Assembly: GCA_963837425.1 (NCBI GenBank)
Contig: CAWINH010000004.1
Span: 57,912 to 121,911, forward strand
DNA: 64,000 nucleotides
Direction: 5' to 3'
Source of the DNA: CAWINH01 sp963837425
GTDB lineage: Bacteria; Chloroflexota; Limnocylindria; QHBO01
Shown here: in pieces, positions 50,468-58,104 of the stretch
Position numbering within the stretch: position 1 is the stretch's first letter
Layout of the letters: every line of letters starts with the position of its first letter
Position numbers and translations under genes: made by a program
Notes under the pieces: model-generated
Database searches by the model: none
Seen by the model: the letters and a program-made list of their open reading frames with translations, nothing else
What the model was told of the DNA's origin: nothing

Positions 50468-51136
50468 ATGGCCGTGCGCACCGTCATCGACCGTGGGCCC
50501 AAGGGCAAGCGGGTCGTGGCCTTCAGCCTGGACTGGCCTGGCTGGAGCCGCGGCGCGAAGACCGCGGACGAGGCCGTTGCGACGCTCGAGGCCTACCGGG
50601 AGCGCTATCGGCCCATCGCGGATCTCGCAGAGATGGCCGACGAGTTCGATGCGGCCGGGCCGCTCGAGGTCGTCGAGGACAAGGTCGGCACCGGCTCGAC
50701 CGATTTCTGGGGCATCTCGTTCTCCCCATCCTCGACCGAGCAGGACCCGATGGACGAGGCGGTGCTCAAGCGGAGGGTTACGCTGCTGCGGGCAGCCTGG
50801 GCGTTCTTCGACGGCGTGGCCGCTCGGGTATCGGCAGAGATGCGCCGCGGGCCGCGCGGCGGCGGCCGGAGCCGCGACGAGATCATCCGCCACGTCATCC
50901 GCGTCGAGAGCGAGGACTTCGCGCGGAAGGTGGGGCTGCGCCTCCCCGAGGGCGGAGCGCTCGAGCCCGGGGCGCTCGCCCCGTATCGGGAGGAGTACGT
51001 GGCGGGGATGCACGCCTACAACGCCGGAGAGGTCAAGCCAATGCGGTCCTGGACGCTCGCCTTCCTCGTCCGCCACTCGGCCTACCACACCCTCGACCAC
51101 GCGTGGGAGATGGAGGACAAGGACCTCTCCGCGTAG
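50468..51136 (+). CDS. Uncharacterised protein with DinB-like C-terminal half
   Basis: A 222-residue soluble protein. The first ~75 residues (MAVRTVIDRGPKGKRVVAFS, DWPGWSRGAKTADEAVATLE) form a small domain resembling the HicB-like or DUF1902-type beta fold. The rest is helical with IIRHVIRVESEDFARKVGLR and a final HSAYHTLDHAWEMEDK, whose spaced His residues suggest a DinB-like metal bundle. Function unknown. It is divergent from the serine hydrolase with a 39-base gap; AACAAT lies 6 bases before its ATG. Confidence 0.7.
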   Translation: MAVRTVIDRGPKGKRVVAFSLDWPGWSRGAKTADEAVATLEAYRERYRPIADLAEMADEFDAAGPLEVVEDKVGTGSTDFWGISFSPSSTEQDPMDEAVLKRRVTLLRAAWAFFDGVAARVSAEMRRGPRGGGRSRDEIIRHVIRVESEDFARKVGLRLPEGGALEPGALAPYREEYVAGMHAYNAGEVKPMRSWTLAFLVRHSAYHTLDHAWEMEDKDLSA

Positions 51137-51229
51137 CACGCGCCAGGCGCCAGGGTGAAGGATTCGGGCACCGCGGGCGCCATACTCATCAACGCGACAG
51201 GTGGTCGCGCGGATCGAGGCAGGGCGACG

Positions 51230-51784
51230 ATGACATCGGATCTCGTGCGTCAGGCGCAGGAGGGAGACCCGGCGGCTTTCGAGCAGCTGATCCGCGCCGC
51301 CTACGATCGCCTCTTCGCATCGGCCTACCGGATCCTCCGCGACCCGGATGCGGCCGAGGACGCCGTCCAGGACGCCATCGTGCGCTGCTGGCGCGACCTC
51401 CGCGGCCTCCGAGATCCGGATCGGTTCGAGGCCTGGCTGTATCGGCTCCTCGTGAACGCCAGCCGCGACCATGCGCGTGGCCTGCGAAGGGCGCTCCGCG
51501 ACAGCGAGGAGCTGCCACCGGAGATGCCCGCGGGCACGGATGACTACGCCGCGCTTGCGGAGCACGAAGCGCTCGAGCGGGCGTTCCGCGGGCTGGCCGT
51601 GGACCACAGGATCGTGCTGGTGCTCGCGCACTACCTCGGGTATTCGGCGCCGGAGATCGCCACGATCGTCGGCGTTCCGACCGGCACGGTCTACTCCCGC
51701 CTCCATTACGCGACGCGTGCCATGCGCGCTGCGCTCGCTCCCGATGACCAGCGTTCCCCCGTAGCCGTGGAGTCCTCACGATGA
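51230..51784 (+). CDS. ECF-type RNA polymerase sigma factor
   Basis: A 184-residue ECF sigma factor. Region 2 runs AAFEQLIRAAYDRLFASAYR and DAAEDAVQDAIVRCWRDLRG, followed by FEAWLYRLLVNASRDHARG. Region 4 has FRGLAVDHRIVLVLAHYLGY and APEIATIVGVPTGTVYSRLH. ATG 51230 (MTSDLVRQAQEGD) is used; 25 codons upstream have no domain character. Its TGA overlaps the ATG of the propeller protein at 51781 (ATGA), the same arrangement as in the pair at 7.3-9.5 kb. Confidence 0.92.
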   Translation: MTSDLVRQAQEGDPAAFEQLIRAAYDRLFASAYRILRDPDAAEDAVQDAIVRCWRDLRGLRDPDRFEAWLYRLLVNASRDHARGLRRALRDSEELPPEMPAGTDDYAALAEHEALERAFRGLAVDHRIVLVLAHYLGYSAPEIATIVGVPTGTVYSRLHYATRAMRAALAPDDQRSPVAVESSR

Positions 51785-53133
51785 CCCGAGACGACGACGC
51801 ACGCCTCGTCGACTGGATCGCCTCCGGCCCGCACCACGGCCGGGATGCGGGCGTCGGTGCGGCCCTTGCCGCCGCGCGAGCACTCAGCCAGCGGCCCGCC
51901 TGGCAGGTGCGTCTCACCGGCGGCACGATCGCGGCGCAGCCGGAGAGTGCGCTCGTCCGCTACGCGATGATCGTGCTCGCCGCCGTGCTGCTGACCGGCC
52001 TGCTGATCGGTGGCCTGGTCGCGGGCGGGCTGCTGCCGCCGCACCCGGCCCCGTCCATCCTGGCCATCGAGGCGAGCGCGTCACCCGCTCAGTCGCAGAG
52101 CCTCCCCGCGCCTCACGCCACCGGGCTCGTCGCCTACACCGTCACCACGTGCGGTGACAGCACCTCCGCCTCACCCCTCCACCGCTGCTCGACCACGGGC
52201 TGGCTGGCCGTCAATGACGGTAGCCGCGCACGCCAGCTTCTGGGTGTCCCGATGGGGTGGTCGGCTGACGGCTCGAGGCTTCTCCTCCAGGGTGGCACCG
52301 GCCTGATCCTGGCCGATGCGACCGGATCCCCGCTCGCAGCCTTCACCATCTTCGATTCCTGCACGAAGGACAGCTCCTGCGCCGAGGGGGAGCAGTTCCT
52401 GTGCGCATTCCCCTGCACCCTGGCCGACGGCTTCGCCCTGTCACCCGATGGAAGCGAGGTCGCATTCGTCCGTGGCTACGCGAACGACGAGAACGCCACC
52501 GTGCTCGCCGTCCTGGACCTCGGCAGCGGCACCGTAACCGAGCTCGCCAGCACCCGGACCACGAACCCGCCAACCCAGGAACACTGCTCCGAGGTCTCCA
52601 CCTGTCAAGGCGACGACGAAACGCCCCGCTGGTCGCCGGGTGGGAACCGGATCGCCTTTGCGCGGCAGACGATGTCACCCGAGGCCGGGACGAGCTGGAC
52701 GGTCGCCGCGATCTACGTGGTGGACCCGGACGGCGGCAACCTGCGCCGCGTGACGCCCATCGGCTTCAGCGCCTTCGACCCCGGCTGGTCTCCCGACGGT
52801 TCGCTCCTTGTCTTCACGGGCTCGGCGGATCAGATCGTGGCGAACGCCGACGTGTGGACCATCGACCTGGGCGGCAGCTCCGTGAAGGCCCTGACCAATG
52901 ACGCGATCTCGGCCTGGCCGAACTGGACCGCGGATGGACGCGTGGCCTTCATCCGGCAGGCCGGCGGCCCCGCACCCACGGCCTGGATCGCCCATGCCGA
53001 CGGCGGCAATCAGGCCCGCCTGCGCACCTCCCTCGCTGAGCTGACGGCAGCAGGCTGCCGGGTCTGCGTCTTCCCCTCGGCGCAGGCCAACGACAGGCTC
53101 GAAACCGCCTACTGGCAGCCATCCAGTCCCTGA
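51781..53133 (+). CDS. Membrane-anchored TolB-like beta-propeller, candidate anti-sigma factor
   Basis: A 450-residue protein coupled to the ECF sigma gene by an ATGA overlap. A cytoplasmic N terminus (about 1-58) is followed by a membrane helix (AMIVLAAVLLTGLLIGGLVA) and an external domain. That domain has TolB/WD40-like blades: FALSPDGSEVAFVRG, PRWSPGGNRIAFARQ, PGWSPDGSLLVFTG and PNWTADGRVAFIRQ. Several cysteine pairs (SCTKDSSCAEG, CAFPC) may form disulfides outside. It would hold the sigma factor until an external signal reaches the propeller; the anti-sigma role is inferred from context. Confidence 0.8.
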   Translation: MTRDDDARLVDWIASGPHHGRDAGVGAALAAARALSQRPAWQVRLTGGTIAAQPESALVRYAMIVLAAVLLTGLLIGGLVAGGLLPPHPAPSILAIEASASPAQSQSLPAPHATGLVAYTVTTCGDSTSASPLHRCSTTGWLAVNDGSRARQLLGVPMGWSADGSRLLLQGGTGLILADATGSPLAAFTIFDSCTKDSSCAEGEQFLCAFPCTLADGFALSPDGSEVAFVRGYANDENATVLAVLDLGSGTVTELASTRTTNPPTQEHCSEVSTCQGDDETPRWSPGGNRIAFARQTMSPEAGTSWTVAAIYVVDPDGGNLRRVTPIGFSAFDPGWSPDGSLLVFTGSADQIVANADVWTIDLGGSSVKALTNDAISAWPNWTADGRVAFIRQAGGPAPTAWIAHADGGNQARLRTSLAELTAAGCRVCVFPSAQANDRLETAYWQPSSP

Positions 53134-53158
53134 GCGATCCGTTGAAGGAGAGATGACC

Positions 53159-53947
53159 ATGCTTCGGAACCTGACTGCAGTGGCGTGCCTCCTGGTGCTG
53201 GCCGCCTGCGGCGCCGGCAGCGGATCGCCACAACCGTCGTCCACCGCCGAGCCGCCGTCAGCCAGCCTCTCGCCCTCGGTGGCTGCATCGCCGACGGCGT
53301 CCCGTTGCCCGGACGCGCCCATCGGTTCGGCGAACAAGTGCCTTGGCCCTCTCGAGGCGGGCACGTACACCACCCAGGTGTTTGAGCCGATGCTGACCTA
53401 TGCCGTGCCCGGCGGCTGGGCGAACATCGAGGATCTCCCCGGTCAGGTGGTGCTGTTGCCCCCGGGCGCCACCCACGCCGGCGTCGACCCGGGGACGAGC
53501 GACTACCTCGGCATCTACACCTCGATCGCGGCGCCCCTCAAGGACTGCTCGAGCCAGCCCGATCCCGGCGTCGGGCCCGGCGTTGCCGGATACCTCACTT
53601 GGATCGCCAGCCATCCCGCGCTCGACGCCTCCGATCCGCAGCCCGTCACGGTCTCGGGCTTGACCGGGAGCCTCGTCGACGTCGCGCTGGGAGCCGACGC
53701 GACCGACGTGTGCAGCGATCCGGGCGCTGGCATCGATCGGTTCGTTGAGGTCGCCATCGGGCTCCCTCCGTCGGAGTTTTCGGCGGGGGCGTTTGCCGGC
53801 ATTACCTACCGCCTCGAGCTGTTTGACGTGAACGAGCGGATCCTGGCGATCCTGGTCAGCGATACGACGGACGGCGGCAGCAACGAGGCTGACTGGAACG
53901 CTGCCGCCCAGGGCGTTATCGACACCTTTTCGTTCGCCGTTCCCTGA
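53159..53947 (+). CDS. Secreted lipoprotein
   Basis: A 262-residue lipoprotein. The signal peptide LRNLTAVACLLVLAAC ends in lipobox Cys, followed by a Ser/Pro linker and a domain with conserved-looking TYAVPGGWANIEDLPGQVVL and FVEVAIGLPPSEFSAGAF. It resembles the frameshifted lipoprotein at 39661 (PPGWEANASS; EIHRIIQSL versus AAQGVIDTF). ATG 53159 is chosen because AAGGAG lies 8 bases upstream; the ATG at 53153 is too close to it. It follows the sigma/propeller genes by 25 bases and is probably in the same operon. Confidence 0.78.
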   Translation: MLRNLTAVACLLVLAACGAGSGSPQPSSTAEPPSASLSPSVAASPTASRCPDAPIGSANKCLGPLEAGTYTTQVFEPMLTYAVPGGWANIEDLPGQVVLLPPGATHAGVDPGTSDYLGIYTSIAAPLKDCSSQPDPGVGPGVAGYLTWIASHPALDASDPQPVTVSGLTGSLVDVALGADATDVCSDPGAGIDRFVEVAIGLPPSEFSAGAFAGITYRLELFDVNERILAILVSDTTDGGSNEADWNAAAQGVIDTFSFAVP

Positions 53948-54048
53948 CCCGTCACGGGTGGTTGCCCGAACGAGCCGAGACTCGTCGACCGTGGTACAGG
54001 GACTACAGGCACGGCACAGACCTCGCGCAGACGACCCGGACGTGGTGC

Positions 54049-54168
54049 CTACGGGGCTTTGACGGGGATCTGGTCGGCGAATCCTGCCTCGATCAGGGTG
54101 CTCCCGCCATCCAGCACGCCGACCACGAGCATGTCGTACGGCGGTCCCTGGGGCTTCGTCAGGGGCAC
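54049..54168 (-). CDS. Weak 39-codon ORF, possible remnant
   Basis: The minus strand reads VPLTKPQGPPYDMLVVGVLD, then GGSTLIEAGFADQIPVKAP, from a GTG with GAGGAA 8 bases upstream. It may be a fragment of a longer lost gene or a chance ORF. It is otherwise the only content of the gap 53948-54185. Confidence 0.2.
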   Translation of the reverse strand: MPLTKPQGPPYDMLVVGVLDGGSTLIEAGFADQIPVKAP

Positions 54169-54185
54169 TGTGCCGGTTCCTCGAT

Positions 54186-54281
54186 TCAGCGCCGCCGGCG
54201 GACGAGGACGAAGACGAGGAACGCCGCTGCGGCAAGCCCCGCGAGCGGGATGAAGAAGAAGCCCAGGGCGATATTGTCCAT
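54186..54281 (-). CDS. 31-residue membrane microprotein after PadR/HAAS
   Basis: The product is MDNIALGFFFIPLAGLAAAA followed by FLVFVLVRRRR: one membrane helix with a basic cytoplasmic end. The ribosome-binding site GGAGGAGG overlaps the stop codon of the HAAS gene and lies 6 bases before the ATG, strong evidence of translation. It is the third gene of the PadR-HAAS operon. Its size and topology suggest a helper or inhibitor of a membrane partner. No database family is known to me. Confidence 0.7.
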   Translation of the reverse strand: MDNIALGFFFIPLAGLAAAAFLVFVLVRRRR

Positions 54282-54294
54282 CAAGTACCTCCTC

Positions 54295-54774
54295 CTAGCC
54301 CGATTTCACGCTGACGCCAAGCAACAACACCACCGGAACGAGGAGCAGGAGAACAACGACGAACGAGGCGAACGCCTTCTCTCGCGTGGTCCACACCGTC
54401 GAGACCCAGACGAAGACGAGCCCAAGCAGGGGGCCGATGACCGGCAGCAGGAACGCTCCCACGGTGAGGAGCAGCAGCGCGACGATCTCGACCGCTCCGA
54501 TGGCCCGCCGATCCGCGGTGCCGACCCCGGCGCCAGGAGGCAGGACAGTCCGCCCCTCGCCCTGGACCTCGGCGGCGACGATCTCCTCGGGTCGCCCGAG
54601 CCGCTCGAGGAGGTTGCGGACGGTCACCTCGTCTGTGTGGCCGGCATCGGTCAGCGCGGCATCGATGTGCTCGCGGACCTCGCCGAGCAGCTCCCGGCGG
54701 CGGTCGTCACTCAGCGGCCAGGCCGCCGCCTCGAGGCGGCCGAGATAGTCGCTGACCAGTGCGTCAGGCCCCAT
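54295..54774 (-). CDS. HAAS-domain membrane protein
   Basis: A 159-residue protein. The N-terminal half (ALVSDYLGRLEAAAWPLSDD, RRRELLGEVREHIDAAL, VRNLLERLGRPEEIVAAEV) is a complete HAAS domain. Three membrane helices follow from about residue 90. ATG 54774 has GAGGAGGGG 6 bases upstream, and the gene overlaps the PadR end by 11 bases. Smaller than its counterpart at 9.8-11.0 kb, it lacks the external domain. Role probably in membrane signalling with PadR. Confidence 0.82.
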   Translation of the reverse strand: MGPDALVSDYLGRLEAAAWPLSDDRRRELLGEVREHIDAALTDAGHTDEVTVRNLLERLGRPEEIVAAEVQGEGRTVLPPGAGVGTADRRAIGAVEIVALLLLTVGAFLLPVIGPLLGLVFVWVSTVWTTREKAFASFVVVLLLLVPVVLLLGVSVKSG

Positions 54775-55129
54775 GGCCAACCCCTCCTCTCGCCGCCGGA
54801 TCGAGAAGATCATCGACGGCGCTGCGGAATCGAACCCAGTCGGCTTCGAAGGCGCCCAGCGCCCGCTTGCCTCGGTCGGTGATTCGGTAGTAGCGACGTG
54901 GCGGACCGGCCACGGACTCCCGCCAGGTGGTCGTCACCCATTCCTGGCCGCGGAGCCGCGAGAGGAGCGGGTAGATCGTTCCCTCACTGGTCAGCAGCTG
55001 TCCGGCCGACAGCTCCCGCACGATGTCGAATCCGTACGACTCCCCCGTCTGCAGGATTGCCAGCACGCAGAACTCCAGGACGCCCCGCCGCAGCTCCGTG
55101 AGCGAGTCCCGTGTCTCGCTGGCTACCAT
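54764..55129 (-). CDS. PadR-family transcriptional regulator
   Basis: A 121-residue PadR protein: LRRGVLEFCVLAILQTGESY, GFDIVRELSAGQLLTSEGTI, YPLLSRLRGQEWVTTTW and the wing GPPRRYYRITDRGKRAL. It heads an operon with the HAAS gene and the 31-residue microprotein. A TACAAT -10 element (55137-55142) lies 7 bases before the ATG, implying a leaderless transcript. The DNA-binding motif differs from the other PadR of the window. Confidence 0.93.
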   Translation of the reverse strand: MVASETRDSLTELRRGVLEFCVLAILQTGESYGFDIVRELSAGQLLTSEGTIYPLLSRLRGQEWVTTTWRESVAGPPRRYYRITDRGKRALGAFEADWVRFRSAVDDLLDPAARGGVGHGA

Positions 55130-55136
55130 GCCTCAC

Positions 55137-55142
55137 ATTGTA
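55137..55142 (-). promoter_or_regulatory. -10 box of the PadR operon
   Basis: TACAAT on the minus strand is followed by 7 bases and the ATG at 55129. No good -35 is visible at 17 bases. A transcript beginning near the ATG would have no leader. Confidence 0.55.
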
Positions 55143-55211
55143 GCCGATCCGTCAACCGGTGCCACCCGCTTCCCGCTGGTGGCGACCTCGGCGACGGCGT
55201 AGATTGGGCAC

Positions 55212-55880
55212 ATGTGGGGGCGCGGGATCGTTGTGCTGCTGGCGCTGGTGCTGGCCGCGTGCGTGACATCCGCCTCGTCGTCCGTGCTGCCAACCCCAGA
55301 CGAACACGTCCAGGTTCGAGACGAGACCGGCTGGATGCTGTCGTACGGCTTCAACCCGACGAGCGCACGCGAATCGCCATCCAACGAGGATCCTCTCCGC
55401 ACCCGGCTCTTCAACCCGGTCGGGACCATGAACCAGCTCGTCCTGGTCTGGTTCACGGGGGTCTGCCTCTACGATCGCTCGGTAACGCTCTCCGCCGTGG
55501 ACGATCGTCTGCGGATCGATCTTTACCGAGGGACGCCAACCTCATCGGCCGCCGAATGCCCGGCGGAAGGCAGGCTCTACACGTTGGGATGGACGTTCGA
55601 CCGGGACGTACCGGTCGCGAGCGTCGACCTCCGAGGTGCGCGGCGGGGACTAGCCGCGAGGCGGCGAGGTGGTCGTCCAAGCCAGGCGTATGCTGCGGAC
55701 ATGCGGGGGCGCGGGGCGATCATTCTGCTGGGGCTGGCGTTGGCCGCCTGCGCGGGATCGGCTCCGACTCCGGCCATCCCGTCCGAACCAAGCATCGGCC
55801 TCGGCTCGAGCGTTGCAAGTGGCCCTTCCACCCCGCCCAGGCAGCCGGAGCTGGATAGCGCTCCCCACGGGCGCACATGA
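55212..55880 (+). CDS. Lipoprotein ORF running in frame into a second lipoprotein start
   Basis: ATG 55212 (TAGATT 6 bases upstream) encodes a signal peptide MWGRGIVVLLALVLAAC with lipobox Cys and a small domain with GWMLSYGFNPTSARES, LVLVWFTGVCLYDR and LYTLGWTFDRDVPVASVDL. After about residue 145 the sequence becomes basic and low in character. The frame then passes without a stop into a second signal peptide (MRGRGAIILLGLALAAC at 55701). A TAG exists in another frame near 55654, so the original stop was probably lost by a one-base shift. The product as read is 222 residues. Confidence 0.5.
   Translation: MWGRGIVVLLALVLAACVTSASSSVLPTPDEHVQVRDETGWMLSYGFNPTSARESPSNEDPLRTRLFNPVGTMNQLVLVWFTGVCLYDRSVTLSAVDDRLRIDLYRGTPTSSAAECPAEGRLYTLGWTFDRDVPVASVDLRGARRGLAARRRGGRPSQAYAADMRGRGAIILLGLALAACAGSAPTPAIPSEPSIGLGSSVASGPSTPPRQPELDSAPHGRT
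55701..55880 (+). pseudogene. Truncated second lipoprotein
   Basis: From ATG 55701 the ORF encodes MRGRGAIILLGLALAAC followed by a Pro/Ser linker. It is cut off after 59 residues by the first family C repeat. The signal peptide is a near copy of that at 55212, so it is a paralogue. TATGCT lies 6 bases before the ATG, so its promoter survives. The missing mature domain marks it as a pseudogene. Confidence 0.55.
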
Positions 55881-56064
55881 CAAGTCGGTGCCCTGAAAGC
55901 GCGATCGAAGGCTCAAGCGCGCACACCAGGAGCGCTAAGCGCCTTGGCGGCGGCTACAGCGCCTGCATCGGCCTCCATTCGAGCGTGGATGACGCCCCGC
56001 GGGAGCCCACCCGGGCGGCTGGAGCTGGATAGCGCTCCCCACACACGCGCATGACAAGTCGGTG
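55837..56064. repeat. Family C repeats, two copies
   Basis: GGAGCTGGATAGCGCTCCCC and the following CGCATGACAAGTCGGTG occur at about 55846-55890 and 56020-56064, about 174 bases apart. The first copy lies at the truncation point of the lipoprotein at 55701. GGATAGCGCTCC and GCGCATGAC resemble internal parts of family B (GGATAACGCTCC and GCGCATGACC), so the families may be related. The region 55881-56327 holds no complete gene. Confidence 0.6.
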
Positions 56065-56076
56065 GCACGTCGGGGC

Positions 56077-56195
56077 CTACCGCCCGGTCGCCTTCGCCCG
56101 GGATCCGAGATGATGCCCGCCGCCGGCGCGTCGTAGATCTCGGTCAGCAGGCTGGCTGCCTCGTAGAAGGCGCGCGGCCCGCGCGTGTCGCTCAT
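56077..56195 (-). pseudogene. Short hydrophilic ORF, probably broken
   Basis: The minus strand reads MSDTRGPRAFYEAASLLTEI followed by YDAPAAGIISDPG, good coding-like sequence, then loses frame. The other frame ends at 56077. The length is two over a multiple of three. It may be a decayed small gene next to the family C repeat. Low confidence. Confidence 0.25.
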
Positions 56196-56327
56196 CCGCG
56201 AACGACCTCGACGGCCACGCCTGCCGAAGGTTCCGCTCCCCTTCTGAAAGTATGCCGAGAAGGTCGAGATCCCGACCTCCAAAGCTGAAGTCGTGACGCA
56301 TTCTCCGCCGGCGGCGGATCGGTGCTG

Positions 56328-56456
56328 CTACTCCTTGTTCCTGGAGATCTTGCTCAGGCCCCAGAAGAACACGCCAGTCCCGATCCCCGCCAGGAAAACG
56401 ACCAGGCCCAATCCGACAGGCGTGCCCCACATGTTCGGCGACCAGAGTCCTTCCAT
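56328..56456 (-). CDS. 42-residue single-helix membrane protein
   Basis: The product is MEGLWSPNMWGTPVGLGLVV, then FLAGIGTGVFFWGLSKISRN, ending KE. It has one membrane helix with a charged end. GAAGGAGGAAGG lies just upstream of the ATG, an unusually strong ribosome-binding site. It is a good small gene but too short for family assignment. No neighbour on the same strand points to a role. Confidence 0.6.
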   Translation of the reverse strand: MEGLWSPNMWGTPVGLGLVVFLAGIGTGVFFWGLSKISRNKE

Positions 56457-56730
56457 GGTTGCCCTTCCTCCTTCTGCCCGGGTTGCATGGTGAGCGCTCG
56501 CCGCTGAGTGCCCGGGTTGCCAAGATTATCAGCGCCGGCAGGCGAATTGCCGCGTGCCGCGCACCCGCCGCAGCGAGATGGTGCGCTCCACAGGATTGGC
56601 TGACCTTCTGGCATGAGTTCTTCGACTGGAGCTCCTCTGACGCGACCGCCGCTTGCGTCATGTATTTCTCATGTTTGCCAACAGCCATTCCCCCGCGAAC
56701 TTGATATCGAGCCGCTACACTCTCGCCAGG

Positions 56731-58026
56731 ATGCGGACGAAGGCCGAGACCGGGACACGGAAAGCGCCGATTGATCCCCTGCCGGGGAACCGGATCCGCG
56801 AGGCGCGGCGCCGTCGCGGGTGGACCCAGGTGCAGCTCGCCGGGGACCGCTACACGGCGAGCTACATCAGCGCCCTCGAGAAGGGGGCGACCCGCGCCTC
56901 CATGGCCGCACTCGGGTACCTGGCGCAGCGGCTCAACATGCCGGTCGACGCGTTCGTGCGCGACGAGCTGCCGGCCTGGGAGCGGATGGAGGCGGATCTG
57001 CTCCTCGCCTCCGCGCAGTACCCCGCTGCGGTCGATGCGTACACCAACCTCCTGGATCGGCCCCTGCCCGAGGTCGAACGAGCGTTGGTGCTGCGGGGGC
57101 GTGCCGAGGCGTACTGCTACCTCCACCGGGGAGGAGATGCTCTGGCGGATGCCTCGGCCGCCCGCCCGATCCTGGCGGGCGCCGATCGCCGGATGGATGC
57201 CGCATACGCGACCTACTGGCTGGCGTACGCCCACTACCAGCTCGACAACACCGATGAAGCGCGGGGCCTGATCCAGCAGGTGCTCGCTGAGGTCCGGGCC
57301 GGGCTATCGGTCCAGGCGGATTTCCACCTCCGCCTGCTGACCGCGTTGGCCAACATTGATGGGGTGGAAGGTCGATACCGCCAGGCGCTGTCCTACCTCG
57401 AGGAAGGGCGGCACCTGGCGGACGTCCTCGACGATCGGCGTCGGGCGACCTTCCTGTTCTCGCTTGCGCAGGCGGCTGCGCAGGCCGGTGACCACGAGGC
57501 GGCGCTGCGCTCCGGATCCGCGGCGCTCACCCTCTACCAGGCGGCCGATGCCGAGCGCGACGTCGCCTCGCTCCGCAACTCGCTGGCGCTCACCCACCTC
57601 GAGCTGGGCAACTCGGCGCGCGCACGCGCCTTCGCGACCCAGGCCCAGCGCGACGTCGAGCGGCTCGGCGACGACCGGATGCGCGCCCACGTGCTCGACA
57701 CCCGGGCCCGCATCGCCATGGGCTCCGGCGAAACGACCGAAGCCATCCGCCTCGCCACCGAAGCCCTGGACCTCGGCACCAGCATCGACTACCCAAGGGT
57801 CCAGGCCGATGCGCTCCTCACTCGCGCCCGCGCCCACCGCCAATCAAACGACTCCCCCGCCGCCGAGGCCGATTTCGCGGGCGCGGCAACCGTCCTCCGC
57901 GCTCAGCACTCTCCCGCACGGCTGCGCGTCGTTCTCAAGGAGTGGGCCGAGCTCCTCGTCGCCCAGGAGCGCCACTCCGAAGCAGTCGTCCTCCTCACGG
58001 AGGCAGTCTCCGAAGCGACCGCATGA
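56731..58026 (+). CDS. XRE-family regulator with TPR repeats
   Basis: A 431-residue regulator. Residues about 18-75 are an XRE helix-turn-helix (GNRIREARRRRGWTQVQLAG, then YISALEKGATRASMAALGYL). The remaining ~350 residues are helix pairs of TPR type (ALVLRGRAEAYCYLHRGGDA, AYATYWLAYAHYQLDNTDEA, ALSYLEEGRHLADVLDD, DALLTRARAHRQSNDS). This layout matches peptide- or partner-sensing regulators. It is the last intact gene before the decayed island, and might regulate it. ATG 56731 has TACACT 11 bases upstream; an earlier start at 56653 would add unrelated residues. Confidence 0.85.
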   Translation: MRTKAETGTRKAPIDPLPGNRIREARRRRGWTQVQLAGDRYTASYISALEKGATRASMAALGYLAQRLNMPVDAFVRDELPAWERMEADLLLASAQYPAAVDAYTNLLDRPLPEVERALVLRGRAEAYCYLHRGGDALADASAARPILAGADRRMDAAYATYWLAYAHYQLDNTDEARGLIQQVLAEVRAGLSVQADFHLRLLTALANIDGVEGRYRQALSYLEEGRHLADVLDDRRRATFLFSLAQAAAQAGDHEAALRSGSAALTLYQAADAERDVASLRNSLALTHLELGNSARARAFATQAQRDVERLGDDRMRAHVLDTRARIAMGSGETTEAIRLATEALDLGTSIDYPRVQADALLTRARAHRQSNDSPAAEADFAGAATVLRAQHSPARLRVVLKEWAELLVAQERHSEAVVLLTEAVSEATA

Positions 58027-58042
58027 CGACCAACAGTACTAG

Positions 58043-58071
58043 TTGCGTTTGTTGCGTTTATGACATACTGT
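58043..58071 (+). promoter_or_regulatory. Promoter of the antitoxin/toxin pair
   Basis: TTGCGT (58043-58048), a 17-base spacer and TACTGT (58066-58071) form a good promoter for the antitoxin gene. GTTGCGTTT occurs twice in the spacer region and CAACAGTACTAGTTG is a partial palindrome just upstream. Either could be the antitoxin operator. Confidence 0.6.
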
Positions 58072-58104
58072 GCGGGCAGTGGAACACACCAGGAGATGGC
58101 CCCG

